A stretch of 64,000 nucleotides of DNA from Acidimicrobiales bacterium (GCA_029246685.1 JAQWMR010000019.1:1-64000), one strand, 5' to 3'; numbered from the stretch's first letter, positions 1 through 8,641 are shown. Notes: generated from the sequence alone by a model not told the origin. Numbers and translations are program-made.

Positions 1-62
1 TGTCAGATCCGTGTCACGGAGTAGTTTTAGAACTCGGAACCGGAGACGGCCTGAAAACGACA

Positions 63-88
63 AGAACCCCCGCCGTAGCAGGGGTTCT
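63..88 (-). terminator. Hairpin terminator after tRNA-Pro
   Basis: An inverted repeat (AGAACCCC / GGGGTTCT, about 10-base loop) lies 7 bases beyond the 3' end of the tRNA-Pro gene, and a T-rich stretch follows on the minus strand. The position and shape fit an intrinsic terminator for the tRNA transcript. Confidence 0.6.
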
Positions 89-94
89 CAGGGG

Positions 95-169
95 TCGGGC
101 TGAGAGGATTTGAACCTCCGACCTTCGGTCCCCCAGACCGACGCGCTAACCAAGCTGCGCCACAGCCCG
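95..169 (-). tRNA. tRNA-Pro (GGG)
   Basis: A full cloverleaf can be drawn on the minus strand. The 7-bp acceptor stem is CGGGCTG/CAGCCCG, the anticodon stem is TCGGT/ACCGA with loop CTGGGGG, and the T arm contains GGTTCAAATCC. The anticodon GGG decodes proline. The discriminator is A, and no CCA is encoded. Confidence 0.93.
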
Positions 170-214
170 TGACGGGACGACGATACCCCGATGAACGCTT
201 GGCGACACCGGGAA

Positions 215-1549
215 TCAGGCGAAGATGCGGGCCAGCCGGGCCTCCGCGAATTCGACCCAGGCGGCATCGCGGGGCTGCGGGTCGAGGTCATAGACGTTCG
301 CGGCGTTCGAGCTCAGGATGCGACGCTTGGACGCCGCGGTGAGAGCCGGGTAGCCGAACTCCTCCTGCATCCACTCCGGGATCGTGAAGGCGCGGAAGGC
401 ATCGATCAGCGGCTGCGGCGATCCGTACCAGACGGAGTCGGTCCCCCACAGGATCCGCTCGTCCCCGACGGCGCTGAGCAGTTTGCCGATCAGGTGGGCT
501 GCCTCGACCGGCTTGCGCAGGACGAGCTGCCAGGTCGATCCGAGCTCGGCGTAGACGTTGCCGTCGGCACCGATCTCGCTTTGGGCGAGCGATGCGAGCA
601 GCGCGTCCACGCCGTCGTTGTCGGCTGCGAACGGGCCTTCCGTCCAGAGCGGCTCGTAGCCGGAGTGATACACGAGAAAGGTGACGCTCGGGTGGGCTGC
701 GGCGGCCGGGCCCACGTCGTGCGGCGCTGCACCGACCGGAGCGGCATCGGGGACGGGGCCCGAGATGCCCTTGTGTACCGCGACCAACGACGGGCCGACT
801 TCCTCGACCCGGTTGAGGAACGCATCGCCGATCTCGTCGTCGAGGCGCCAGCCGCCGTCCTCACCGAAGAGCGGATACGCCTTCCAGCCGGACGGGTCGC
901 ACCGCCGCGCCCACTCCCCCATCATCTCGAGTTCGCCGGCGAGGTTCGGATGCACGATCGCGTGACTGCGAACCCGGTCCGGGCCGGCGATCTCGTCGAC
1001 CAGAGCACGACATCGTGCGACTTCGTCGTTGTCGATCACCCGTCCGTCGCCCACGCCGGGCGGCAGGGTGATCAGCGCCGCGGCCGTCTCGCTCTGCCCG
1101 AAGACCAGGCTCGCCCACGTCGCCGGCGAGAGCAGATGCGGATCCACCCCGGCTCCCCACCGGTCGACGTCGGCGAAGCCCAGGAACCAGGAGAGGGCGT
1201 CGGCGGCATGGCCGACATAGCGGCCGGGGTTGACGAGGTGCGTCTGGACGTCAACGACAGGAGTGCCTTCGGGGTCGTCGAAGTCGGCCGCTGCGGCGTC
1301 GTCGTCTCGTTCCGCGTCTTCCGATACCGCGAAGAACCCCCCTCCCGCCTCGGCATCGAGCGCGCGAAGCGCGACGGCGGTCGCAGTCCGTTCGCCAGCG
1401 AGGCGAGCAGCCGGAAGCCGACGTTCGTCGGCCCGGTCCGCCAGTCCGGCGATCGCACGACCAGCCGCGCGCTTCTCCGGAGGTGTCGATGCAGGCGTCA
1501 CGTATTCGTCGGTCCCGCGGCGACGGAGAAGCGACGGAAGAACGGCCAT
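215..1549 (-). CDS. Amidohydrolase-2-like metal-dependent hydrolase
   Basis: This 444-residue protein resembles the amidohydrolase-2 (TIM-barrel) family. After a polar N-terminal region of about 95 residues come the strand-1 motif DVQTHL (about 100-105), GWKAYP (about 221-226), VAVHKG (about 256-261), VYHSGYE (about 293-299) and WGTDSVWYGSP near residue 370. These positions match the metal and catalytic sites of the family. The usual first HxH appears as QTH, so one metal ligand is replaced. GGAG lies 2 bases before the ATG. It stands alone, with no operon partner. The substrate cannot be told from the sequence. The alternative is a non-catalytic family member. Confidence 0.72.
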   Translation of the reverse strand: MAVLPSLLRRRGTDEYVTPASTPPEKRAAGRAIAGLADRADERRLPAARLAGERTATAVALRALDAEAGGGFFAVSEDAERDDDAAAADFDDPEGTPVVDVQTHLVNPGRYVGHAADALSWFLGFADVDRWGAGVDPHLLSPATWASLVFGQSETAAALITLPPGVGDGRVIDNDEVARCRALVDEIAGPDRVRSHAIVHPNLAGELEMMGEWARRCDPSGWKAYPLFGEDGGWRLDDEIGDAFLNRVEEVGPSLVAVHKGISGPVPDAAPVGAAPHDVGPAAAAHPSVTFLVYHSGYEPLWTEGPFAADNDGVDALLASLAQSEIGADGNVYAELGSTWQLVLRKPVEAAHLIGKLLSAVGDERILWGTDSVWYGSPQPLIDAFRAFTIPEWMQEEFGYPALTAASKRRILSSNAANVYDLDPQPRDAAWVEFAEARLARIFA

Positions 1550-1705
1550 CGCTCCATCATGATCGATCGACGACGTGACAGGTGACCGGCAGGGTTTCGT
1601 TGACGGCGGGCAGCCGCCACGAACTACGGTCGCCGTCCTGTCCCCCGCCGACTCTCCACGGTTCCGCCAAGCAGCGCGCCCGGAATCATCACGCGGCCGG
1701 CCCTC

Positions 1706-2570
1706 GTGGCCAGCCGCCGGCCTCGCGTCACGCTGGCCCTCTGGGGCGTGCTCCTGGCGGTCGGTCTCTATGTGTTCGTGTGGGCGCTGGACCGTGAAGG
1801 CTTCCCGCCGGTCAACACGCCGTTCGTGGAGGTCGAGACGGACTATTTCGTCGACGACATCGAACGGGTCGACGCAGATATAGCGCAGCCACTCCTCGAC
1901 GCCTACTCAGATGTCGAGGGCATCGGGCGGATCCAGACGTTCAGTCGGCCGAATCGGCTCTTCGCGTTCATCGAGTTCGAGTCGGACTACACCTCGGACG
2001 ACGGCGTGGCGCTGCTCCTCGCGACCGATCAGCTCGCGCTCCCCGACGGGGTCGTGCTCGAGATCAGTCCGGAGAACCCGACCAAGTTCGCCGACATCTA
2101 CGTCCTCATCGTCACTGTTGCTGACCCCCAGGGGCCATCGCGGCAGAGCTGGAGGAGCAGGCGGCCATCGTTGCCGCGAGCCTGTGCGAGCTCGACGAGG
2201 TCACCGATGCCACATCACTCGGCCTGCTGACTGAGGCCATCAACCCGGAAACAGACGAAGCCGAAGTCCGCCAAACGTCCTTCACCCGCTTTGCCGCCTC
2301 AGGCGATTCGGAGTCGACGGCGGCGATCGGCGTCGGCGTGATGCCAACCCCGATGCCGCCAACCAGGAACGGCGCGACGGCGCCAGCGACGGTCTGCTTC
2401 CGCTCGCGCTGAGCGACCCGTTCTGGGAGCCGCTCTGCTACGTGTTGATCGGCGGACTCGTCAGCTCGACCGTGCTGGTTCTCACGCTCTTCCCGGTGCT
2501 GTATCTGATCGTCGATGGTACGACGAACTGGACCGGCCGTCAGGTACGACGTCTGGTGCGACGGGCCTGA
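1706..2570 (+). pseudogene. RND efflux permease remnant (internal deletion and frameshifts)
   Basis: Translation gives the start of an AcrB/RND-type permease: TM1 (ALWGVLLAVGLYVFVWAL), then porter-domain sequence with VETDYFVDDIERVDADI. Near 2130 the reading moves to another frame (AELEEQAAIVAASL..., EVRQTSFTRFA, AAIGVGV). Near 2337 it moves again, to the extreme C-terminus of the family (LPLALSDPFWEPLCYVLIGG, SSTVLVLTLFPVLYLI), ending at a TGA at 2568-2570. Family members have about 1000 residues, so roughly 700 codons from the middle are missing. The GTG at 1706 is the likely original start. No adaptor or outer-membrane partner lies nearby. Confidence 0.75.
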
Positions 2571-2597
2571 CACCCACGGTCACTCACCAACAGGAGG

Positions 2598-3485
2598 TCA
2601 GGTGGCGGAAGCTGCGGCGATGCTGCCGACCGCGCCATCGAGCAGCGAGTTGAACTCGTCCTCGGACTGCTGCGCGGAGAGGCCTTCGGTGAGCGCTCGG
2701 GAGAAGCTGGCGATCATCCCGTGCTGACGGCTCAGGCGGGCGTTGGACTCCTCACGCGAGTAGCCACCGGAGAGCGCAACGACCTTGAGCACCTTGGGAT
2801 GCGCGATCAGATCGGCATAGAAGCCGTCCTCTTCGGGCAGCGTCAGCTTCAGCATGATCTGCTGCCCATCGGCGACGCGGCCGAGGTTGCGGAGGATCGC
2901 CGCCTTGAGTAGCACCTCTGCTTCGGCCTTCGTGGTCGAGTTGATGTTGACCTCAGGCTCGATGATCGGCATGAGACCGTGGCCGAGAATCTGGTTGCCG
3001 ACGGCGAACTGCTGGTCGACGACTGCATCGACACCGGTCTGGTTCGCCTCGTTCACGACCGAGCGCATCTTGGTGCCGAACACGCCCTTTGCGACCGCAC
3101 GCTGACACAGGTCGTCGAGCTCCGGCATGGGCTTCATGATCTGGGCGCCGTTCGCCTCGTCCGCCAGGCCCTTGTCGACCTTCAGGAAGGGGACAACGCT
3201 CTTCTCGTTCCACAGATACTCGGCCGCACCGACGCCGCCGAACTCGCGGTCCATCGTCATCTCAAAGAGAATCGCTCCGAGGACCCGGTCGCCGTTGAAG
3301 CTGGGACTCGTGACGATGCGCGTTCGCATCCCGTGGATGAGATCGAACATCTCGTCGTCGCCGCTGTAGGCGTCCTCCTCGATGCCGTAGAGCTTCAGCG
3401 CCTTGCCGGAGCTGCCACCACTCTGGTCGAGGGCTGCGAGGAAGCCGTTCTCGTTGTTGATCTTCTGGAGCATGTCCGCGTTCAT
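2598..3485 (-). CDS. fda: Class I fructose-1,6-bisphosphate aldolase
   Basis: This Schiff-base aldolase cleaves fructose 1,6-bisphosphate to glyceraldehyde 3-phosphate and DHAP in glycolysis and the reverse in gluconeogenesis. The 295-residue length equals the short bacterial class I family (staphylococcal type, about 296). The protein follows that family almost throughout: GFLAALDQSGGSSGKAL at the N-terminus, TRIVTSPSF, GAILFEMTMDRE, VPFLKVDKGL, FGTKMRS, PIIEPEVNIN, MLKLTLPE and SGGYSREE. The ATG at 3485 (MNADML) is chosen because the open frame upstream has no family similarity. It is transcribed away from the RND remnant and appears monocistronic. Confidence 0.93.
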   Translation of the reverse strand: MNADMLQKINNENGFLAALDQSGGSSGKALKLYGIEEDAYSGDDEMFDLIHGMRTRIVTSPSFNGDRVLGAILFEMTMDREFGGVGAAEYLWNEKSVVPFLKVDKGLADEANGAQIMKPMPELDDLCQRAVAKGVFGTKMRSVVNEANQTGVDAVVDQQFAVGNQILGHGLMPIIEPEVNINSTTKAEAEVLLKAAILRNLGRVADGQQIMLKLTLPEEDGFYADLIAHPKVLKVVALSGGYSREESNARLSRQHGMIASFSRALTEGLSAQQSEDEFNSLLDGAVGSIAAASAT

Positions 3486-3564
3486 GAGGGTCGAGGATAC
3501 GCCCTGAGGGCACCCGAGGCGTGGGTCCAGCGGCCTGGTTTCCGAGAACGCGTCAACCCGGCTG

Positions 3565-3774
3565 TCAGAACAGGAGAAGGAGGCCCTGGATCGCCCGCCA
3601 ACCGAGGTAGATACCGGCCGCGCTGACGCCGACCCAGAAGTGCCACGGCGTCTTGTAGGGCTCGTGATCCACACCGGGCGTGCCCTCGATCACCTCGCCG
3701 CAATCCGGACAGGTGCCGTCGGCGGTCACCGACGTCGGCGTCCAGTTCTTCGTGCAGGGCTCACACCAGGGCAT
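3565..3774 (-). CDS. Small zinc-ribbon membrane protein
   Basis: This 69-residue protein starts at MPWCEPC. It has an N-terminal zinc-ribbon-like pair of CxxC motifs (CEPC and CPDC, about 16 residues apart) and a C-terminal hydrophobic segment of about 25 residues (FWVGVSAAGIYLGWRAIQG). The layout suggests a small tail-anchored protein with a cytoplasmic zinc knuckle. No specific family is recognised. The frame is open much further upstream, but that part is low-complexity Arg/Ser/Pro typical of a shadow reading. Confidence 0.6.
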   Translation of the reverse strand: MPWCEPCTKNWTPTSVTADGTCPDCGEVIEGTPGVDHEPYKTPWHFWVGVSAAGIYLGWRAIQGLLLLF

Positions 3775-3847
3775 CGCAAGGAGGCTACGGCCGCGGGCTC
3801 GACTTGGGAGTTGCGTTCCGCAACTCCGAGGAACTCGAAGAGTTCCC

Positions 3848-4927
3848 TCAATCGCGGCGAATGGCCATGATCGCGGTGTCGTCGTCGATGACGCCGCCGG
3901 CATGGTCCTTGGCTGCGTCGAGCAGCGCCTTGCACAGCACATCGGGCGGCGCGTTGAGCTCGCGCTCGGCCGTCTTGATGATCCGTTCCTCGCCGAACAG
4001 CGTGCCGCCGGCGCGGGCCTCGGCAAGACCGTCGGTGTAGAGGACGACGAGGTCGCCGCTCTCCATCGGAACCTCCCGAGAGAAGTACCCGGCGCCCGGG
4101 TCCAGCATCAGCAGTGGCCCGGTCGACCGGAGTGGCTTGGTGCCGTCCTCTTGGAACAGGAAGATCGCGGGGTGGCCGGCCGAGGCATAGCGGAGGGTGC
4201 CGGCCTCGGTATCGAACAAGATGACGGCGGCGGAGATGAACTCCTCGTGCCGGTCGCCTGCGGCGAGCTGGGCGTTGAGTTCCTCGAAGGCCTGGGCCGG
4301 GTCGCGGAACTGACGGAGGAACACGCGGAGGAGGTACTTCGCCTGGAATGCGGTGATGGACGACTCGATGCCATGCCCCGCCACATCGCCGATGACCGCG
4401 GCGACTCGAGTGGAGCTGACGCGATGCACATCGAAGAAGTCGCCGGCCATCAGACCGGAACCGGCCTGATAAACGCGGCCGATCTCGAATCCGCTGAAGT
4501 CGGGAACCTCTTCGGGCGCAAGACGGGCGGCCCACGCCTTCGGCGCGAGCTGCTCCTGCTCGAGGGCTTCGCCGGCGCGCCGTTCGATGTCGTAGCGGTT
4601 GCGGGCCATGCGGGCCTCGCGGCTCGAGGTTCGGGCCCACCACAGCGAGGCCAGCCCCGGGATGGCCAGGACACCGAAGATCACACTGATGTTCTCGACG
4701 TCGACGAACGCCACGATGCCGGCGGCGATCGCGATCGCGCCGTAGACGATCGCCGTGTGCGCCTCCTTCCGGAATGCCGCGAACGCGAGCGAGTGGGCTT
4801 CCACATCGACCGAAGGATCGTTGTCGACGAGGTTGACGAGGCGTAGCCGCAGACGCGCCGACTGCACGTAGGCGCCGCACGCAGCAAGCGAGACCACAGC
4901 AAGAGCGGCCAGAATGATTGTGGTCAT
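3848..4927 (-). CDS. SpoIIE/RsbU-type PP2C serine phosphatase, membrane-anchored
   Basis: The 359-residue protein has two hydrophobic N-terminal stretches (about 3-20 and 60-98), a short linker likely to form a coiled coil, and a C-terminal PPM/SpoIIE phosphatase domain from about residue 140. The metal-binding motifs are visible: AGDFFD, VIGDVAGHG, YASAGHPA, LYTDGLAEA and DDDTAIMAI. Such enzymes dephosphorylate anti-sigma-factor antagonists or other phosphoproteins in partner-switching stress pathways. No anti-sigma or antagonist gene is adjacent, so the target is unknown. It is read away from der, which lies 36 bases upstream on the same strand. Confidence 0.86.
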   Translation of the reverse strand: MTTIILAALAVVSLAACGAYVQSARLRLRLVNLVDNDPSVDVEAHSLAFAAFRKEAHTAIVYGAIAIAAGIVAFVDVENISVIFGVLAIPGLASLWWARTSSREARMARNRYDIERRAGEALEQEQLAPKAWAARLAPEEVPDFSGFEIGRVYQAGSGLMAGDFFDVHRVSSTRVAAVIGDVAGHGIESSITAFQAKYLLRVFLRQFRDPAQAFEELNAQLAAGDRHEEFISAAVILFDTEAGTLRYASAGHPAIFLFQEDGTKPLRSTGPLLMLDPGAGYFSREVPMESGDLVVLYTDGLAEARAGGTLFGEERIIKTAERELNAPPDVLCKALLDAAKDHAGGVIDDDTAIMAIRRD

Positions 4928-4963
4928 CGTGCCTCCTCTCAGGCGGTCACAGAATGGTAGCGG

Positions 4964-6259
4964 TCAATCACTGCGCTTTCGGACGCGAAGTTTGATGGGT
5001 GTGGATCCCAGAGAAAATGCCTCTCTGAGTGACCGTTCGAGATAGCGCATGTATGTCGTCGGCACTTCGCGATTCGAGAACAAGGTGAATGTGGGGGGAT
5101 CCGTCGCGCCCTGCGTGGCATAGAGCACGCGCGCCCCATGGGGAGCGGGTTGTGCGGCCTGGGCTGCTCGAATGACTTTGTTGACCTCACGCGTGGGAAT
5201 CCGTGTGCGATACGCCCCGACGGCCTCCTGCAGCGCCGGCCACAGCCGATTCACACCCTTGCCGGTGAGCGCGCTGATCCGCAGCGCCAGAGGCTCTCCG
5301 AGGAAGGACAACTTGCGCTCCAGGTCGACGGCGATCTTCTCGCGCTCATCGGTATCGAGCAGCTCCCACTTGTTGAGCAGGATCACGATCGGGCAGCCGG
5401 CTCCGTCGACGCGTTCGGCGAGACGTTGGTCCTGATGGGTCACGCCGATGGTGGCGTCGATCACGAGCAACGCCACGTCGGACTTGTCGACCGCGTTGAG
5501 CGCCCGGACCAGGGAGTAGTACTCGGTGTCTTCATCGATGCGGGCCTTGCGGCGCATGCCGGCCGTGTCGATGAACTTGATCGGTCCGCTCTCGGTCTCG
5601 ACGATCGTGTCGATGGTATCGCGGGTGGTGCCTGGCCGATCGTGGACGACGGCTCGTTCTTCACCGATCAAACGGTTGAACAGCGTGGACTTGCCGACGT
5701 TTGGGCGGCCCACGATCGTGACCGCGTACATCCGGTCGTCTTCCTCATCCGGTTCATCGGTTGCGTCGGGCAGCAGCGCGACAACTGCGTCGAGAAGATC
5801 GCCCGTTCCGAGGCCGTGGAGTGCGCTGACCGGGAACGGATTACCCATGCCGAGACCGAGGAGTTCCCAGATCGTGGCCTCGTGGCTCGCATCATCCACC
5901 TTGTTGGCGACAACGAGGACCGGAGTCTTCGAGCGCCGCAGCTGCTGGGCGACCTGTTCGTCGTCGGGCGTGACGCCGATCGTCGCGTCGAGCACAAGCA
6001 GGATGACGTCGCTGTCTTCCATCGCCCGTTCGGACTGCGCGGTGACCTTGTCGTCGAGGGTATCGCCGCCGGCCATCCAGCCACCGGTGTCGAGGAGACG
6101 GAACTCGTGCCCCAGCCACTCCGCGTCGACCTCTTTGCGATCACGGGTGACGCCGGGACGCTCCTCGACGATCGCCTCTCGACGGCCAATGATCCGGTTG
6201 ACCAGCGTGGACTTGCCTACATTCGGCCGCCCGACAATCGCGACGGTTGGGCGGCTCAT
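4964..6259 (-). CDS. der: Ribosome-assembly GTPase Der (EngA)
   Basis: This tandem GTPase is needed for 50S subunit maturation. Two complete G domains are visible. The first has GRPNVGKST (about 10-18), DTGGW and NKVD. The second has GRPNVGKST (about 183), DTAGMRRK and NKWELL. A C-terminal KH-like domain follows (IRAAQAAQPAPHGARVLYATQ, then NREVPTTYMRYLERSL). At 431 residues it has the usual family length. The start overlaps the end of the upstream radical-SAM gene by 4 bases, so the two are probably translated from one message. Confidence 0.96.
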   Translation of the reverse strand: MSRPTVAIVGRPNVGKSTLVNRIIGRREAIVEERPGVTRDRKEVDAEWLGHEFRLLDTGGWMAGGDTLDDKVTAQSERAMEDSDVILLVLDATIGVTPDDEQVAQQLRRSKTPVLVVANKVDDASHEATIWELLGLGMGNPFPVSALHGLGTGDLLDAVVALLPDATDEPDEEDDRMYAVTIVGRPNVGKSTLFNRLIGEERAVVHDRPGTTRDTIDTIVETESGPIKFIDTAGMRRKARIDEDTEYYSLVRALNAVDKSDVALLVIDATIGVTHQDQRLAERVDGAGCPIVILLNKWELLDTDEREKIAVDLERKLSFLGEPLALRISALTGKGVNRLWPALQEAVGAYRTRIPTREVNKVIRAAQAAQPAPHGARVLYATQGATDPPTFTLFSNREVPTTYMRYLERSLREAFSLGSTPIKLRVRKRSD

Positions 6260-7656
6260 CGGGAAGGCTCCAGGGCTCGGCGCAGCGCGCTTCCGTCGGT
6301 CGGAATGACCTCGACGGGTCGGGGCAGGTCCTCGGGTCGGGTGCCGTCAAGGAACACCCCGCGACTCAGGCAGACATCCGGCAGAAGATACCGGTGACCA
6401 GGGGGTTCGTCGTTCAACACCCTCGCCAGGTCCTCCCCCACCATGAGGCCGCTGACGCCGATGTTGCCGCCGAAGAAGTCGTTCGGTACGGGGATCACCC
6501 GTGCGTCGGTGCGGCCACTGGCGGCAACCAGGGGCTCGAGGATCGGGGCACCCAGGGCGCCGGTGAGCACGCCGATCGGCGCGTCACGGCGAGGAGACAA
6601 CGAGACCGGCTGGACAACAGGAACGGCGCCCCCAACGATCTGCGCGGGCGAGTCGGTGCGGGGGGCGCGGTAGCCATCCGCCGGCGCACCATCGACCCAG
6701 GCGAAGAAGCCCGCCTGCGTGCCGGCCGGTTCCGCGGTGGGATCGTGATACTCCAGCTCGAGGGTTCTGGCCATCCCGATCCCGTCCTCGTGCATCGGGA
6801 AGTCGCCGTAGTTCTCCGCCGGCGGGAACGGACGCTCCGCCAGGAGGTAGTACTCGTCGGCTGCGAAGACGAGGCGGTGCCCGATCGTGTCGAGGAATAC
6901 CTGCTGCCACTCCTCGACGATGTCGACCACCCGCAGCGCCTCGGCGAGCGTGTGCGGGCGCATCCGCTCGGCCGTGTTGAACTGCGACACGCCAAGCGGC
7001 ACGACGCACATCGTCGCGAGCTCAGGGAAGCGCTCGACGACGCCGGCCAGCGTGTCCTCCAGGATGTCGCCGTCGTTGAGGCCGGGGCACACGACGACCT
7101 GCCCGTGAACCTCGATGTCGTGGTCCAGGAGCTCACGCAGCCAACGCAACGAGACTGCGCCGCGGCGGTTGCGGAGGATGTCGGCGCGAATCTCCGGGTC
7201 GGTCGCGTGGATGGAGACGTGCAGGGGCGAGAGGCGTTCGGTGATCACTCGCTCGAGATCGAGTTCGGTGAAGCGGGTGAGCGTGGTGAAGTTCCCGTAG
7301 AGGAACGAGAGCCGATAGTCGTCGTCCTTCAGATACAGCGAGCGCCGCATGCCTCTTGGCAGCTGATGGATGAAGCAGAACTCGCAGTGGTTGTCACAGG
7401 TCTGCACCTTGTCGAAAACGGCGGCATGGACCTCGGCTCCCATCGGCTCGCCCTGCGCCTTACGCACGACAGACTCAAGCCGATCGCCCTCTCGATCGAT
7501 CGAGAGCTGAACTTCCGGTTCGTCGGTCAGAATCTGCCACCGGATGACGTCGCGGGGCACCTCGCCGTCGATCGCGCGGATCACGTCGCCCGCGCGAAGC
7601 CCGGCGCGAGCCGCCGGCGAATCCGGCTCGACCGCAACGATCCGAGGCGACGACAT
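6256..7656 (-). CDS. PDZ/radical-SAM DUF512-type protein
   Basis: The 466-residue protein begins with a PDZ-like domain (VEPDSPAARAGLRAGDVI), followed by a radical-SAM-type cysteine cluster CDNHCEFCF near residue 89. The long C-terminal region matches the DUF512 family of putative radical SAM enzymes (FIHQLPRGMRRSLYLKDDDY, DVCLSRGVFLDGT). The biochemical function of this conserved family is not established. Pairing with der is common in Gram-positive and actinobacterial genomes, and here the two genes overlap by 4 bases. ATG at 7656 places the PDZ domain at the N-terminus as expected. Confidence 0.86.
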   Translation of the reverse strand: MSSPRIVAVEPDSPAARAGLRAGDVIRAIDGEVPRDVIRWQILTDEPEVQLSIDREGDRLESVVRKAQGEPMGAEVHAAVFDKVQTCDNHCEFCFIHQLPRGMRRSLYLKDDDYRLSFLYGNFTTLTRFTELDLERVITERLSPLHVSIHATDPEIRADILRNRRGAVSLRWLRELLDHDIEVHGQVVVCPGLNDGDILEDTLAGVVERFPELATMCVVPLGVSQFNTAERMRPHTLAEALRVVDIVEEWQQVFLDTIGHRLVFAADEYYLLAERPFPPAENYGDFPMHEDGIGMARTLELEYHDPTAEPAGTQAGFFAWVDGAPADGYRAPRTDSPAQIVGGAVPVVQPVSLSPRRDAPIGVLTGALGAPILEPLVAASGRTDARVIPVPNDFFGGNIGVSGLMVGEDLARVLNDEPPGHRYLLPDVCLSRGVFLDGTRPEDLPRPVEVIPTDGSALRRALEPSR

Positions 7657-7818
7657 CTCGTCAGGCTACCGGCGACCGCCCCAGACGCCCGTCGAGTCGT
7701 TCACTTGCGTTTCAGATTCTTTCATGAATTTCCTTGTGCTATGACGATATTTCAAGGCACCTGAGTCCGACGAGCGGGATCACGGTCAGCCGGCGCAGCG
7801 ATGCGCTCCTTGCTATCA

Positions 7819-7926
7819 AAGTGGGGCTTGGCGACGACGCAGACCGTCGTCGCCGAGAACCGAGAGGCATTCGGCGCGGACGAGGACCTCGTTCATCCAG
7901 GTCTCGTGCTCATTCTCCCGGCGTGA
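7819..7926 (+). pseudogene. LysM-domain C-terminal fragment
   Basis: In the 288-base gap between the DUF512 gene and bldD, the plus strand reads WGLATTQTVVAENREAF, then DEDLVHPGLVLILPA and a TGA. This resembles the last half of a LysM peptidoglycan-binding repeat (N-x-D-P-G-x-L-x-I-P pattern). No start codon or upstream LysM sequence is present in this frame. I read it as a decayed end of a former cell-wall protein. It could be chance similarity. Confidence 0.35.
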
Positions 7927-7944
7927 TCGTCAGGAGATTGGCGC

Positions 7945-8481
7945 TCAGGCTGAGTAGCTGAGCCCGAGGTCGTCCAGGCGGGGGCCGGCACCGTCGACGC
8001 CCGTGCCGAGAATGGCAGCGAGCGCCTGGAGATCGTTGGCCCGGATAGTCAGCACCCGGCCGTTGAAGTCCTGTCGCTGCACCTGGATCATCGTGAGATA
8101 GCGGTTGAGCATCTCGGCTTCCGCGCCGGACAGCTTCTCGAGCCGCGTGAGATCGATCGTCATGGACTCGCCCTCGCGGCGAATCGGCTGGTCCGTCAGA
8201 TCGATGACGGATTCAGCGGCCGGCGCGAGGCCAAAGCTTGGGCTGACGTCGCCCGGGAGCAGCTGGTCCACCGGCACGTTGTAGAAGCGGGCGAGCCGCT
8301 GGAGACGCGGGACCGAGATCGCCCGCTCACCGCGCTCGTAGGCACCCAGGACCGACGCCTTGAATTCTTGGGTGGACGCCGCCTCGACTTCTTGCAGGCT
8401 CAGGCGCTTCTGACGCCGGATCGCGCGCAGGCGCTCACCGACGCTCTTGCTGTATTCCTGCGCCATGTTCGTTACTGACAT
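7945..8481 (-). CDS. bldD: BldD-family XRE transcriptional regulator
   Basis: The 178-residue protein matches streptomycete BldD along its length. An N-terminal XRE helix-turn-helix comes first (GERLRAIRRQKRLSLQEVE, LGAYERGERAISVPRLQRLA, YNVPVDQLLPG). A C-terminal domain follows with the RxD-x8-RxxD signature (RQD ... RAND, about residues 138-152). In Streptomyces that signature binds tetrameric cyclic-di-GMP, and BldD then represses developmental genes. The ATG at 8481 has a good upstream SD (GGTGAGG), while the internal ATG (MAQEYS) has none. A sigma70-like promoter and a BldD-box-like site lie upstream. BldD homologues are also found in non-sporulating actinobacteria. Confidence 0.88.
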   Translation of the reverse strand: MSVTNMAQEYSKSVGERLRAIRRQKRLSLQEVEAASTQEFKASVLGAYERGERAISVPRLQRLARFYNVPVDQLLPGDVSPSFGLAPAAESVIDLTDQPIRREGESMTIDLTRLEKLSGAEAEMLNRYLTMIQVQRQDFNGRVLTIRANDLQALAAILGTGVDGAGPRLDDLGLSYSA

Positions 8482-8548
8482 TTCGCCTCACCCCTTCCCC
8501 GCAAGGGAACCCCCGTTCGGTGGTATCCCCACGTCCCGAAGTCGCGTG

Positions 8549-8563
8549 GTTACGCACCGTGAC
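8549..8563. promoter_or_regulatory. Candidate BldD box
   Basis: GTTACGCACCGTGAC fits the BldD-box pseudopalindrome nTnACnC(A/T)GnGTnAn with one mismatch. It sits at the predicted transcription start of bldD, just downstream of its -10 element. This is the position expected for the autorepression known in Streptomyces. Confidence 0.45.
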
Positions 8564-8568
8564 GCGTG

Positions 8569-8597
8569 ACCCTAGGCCATCCGAGCCATGCTCGCAA
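8569..8597 (-). promoter_or_regulatory. Promoter of bldD
   Basis: On the minus strand TTGCGA (8597-8592) is followed after 17 bases by TAGGGT (8574-8569), close to the housekeeping -35/-10 consensus. Transcription would start near 8562, giving a leader of about 80 bases before the bldD ATG. Confidence 0.55.
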
Positions 8598-8641
8598 TCT
8601 GAGAGGCCGGACCGAGCGGGCGTACTCAAACTGAACGCTGA

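Noticed and set aside
191-1585. Long open frame on the plus strand opposite the amidohydrolase gene
   Set aside because: It is Arg/Gly/Val-rich antisense translation of a high-GC gene with no family similarity. The minus-strand protein has recognisable motifs.
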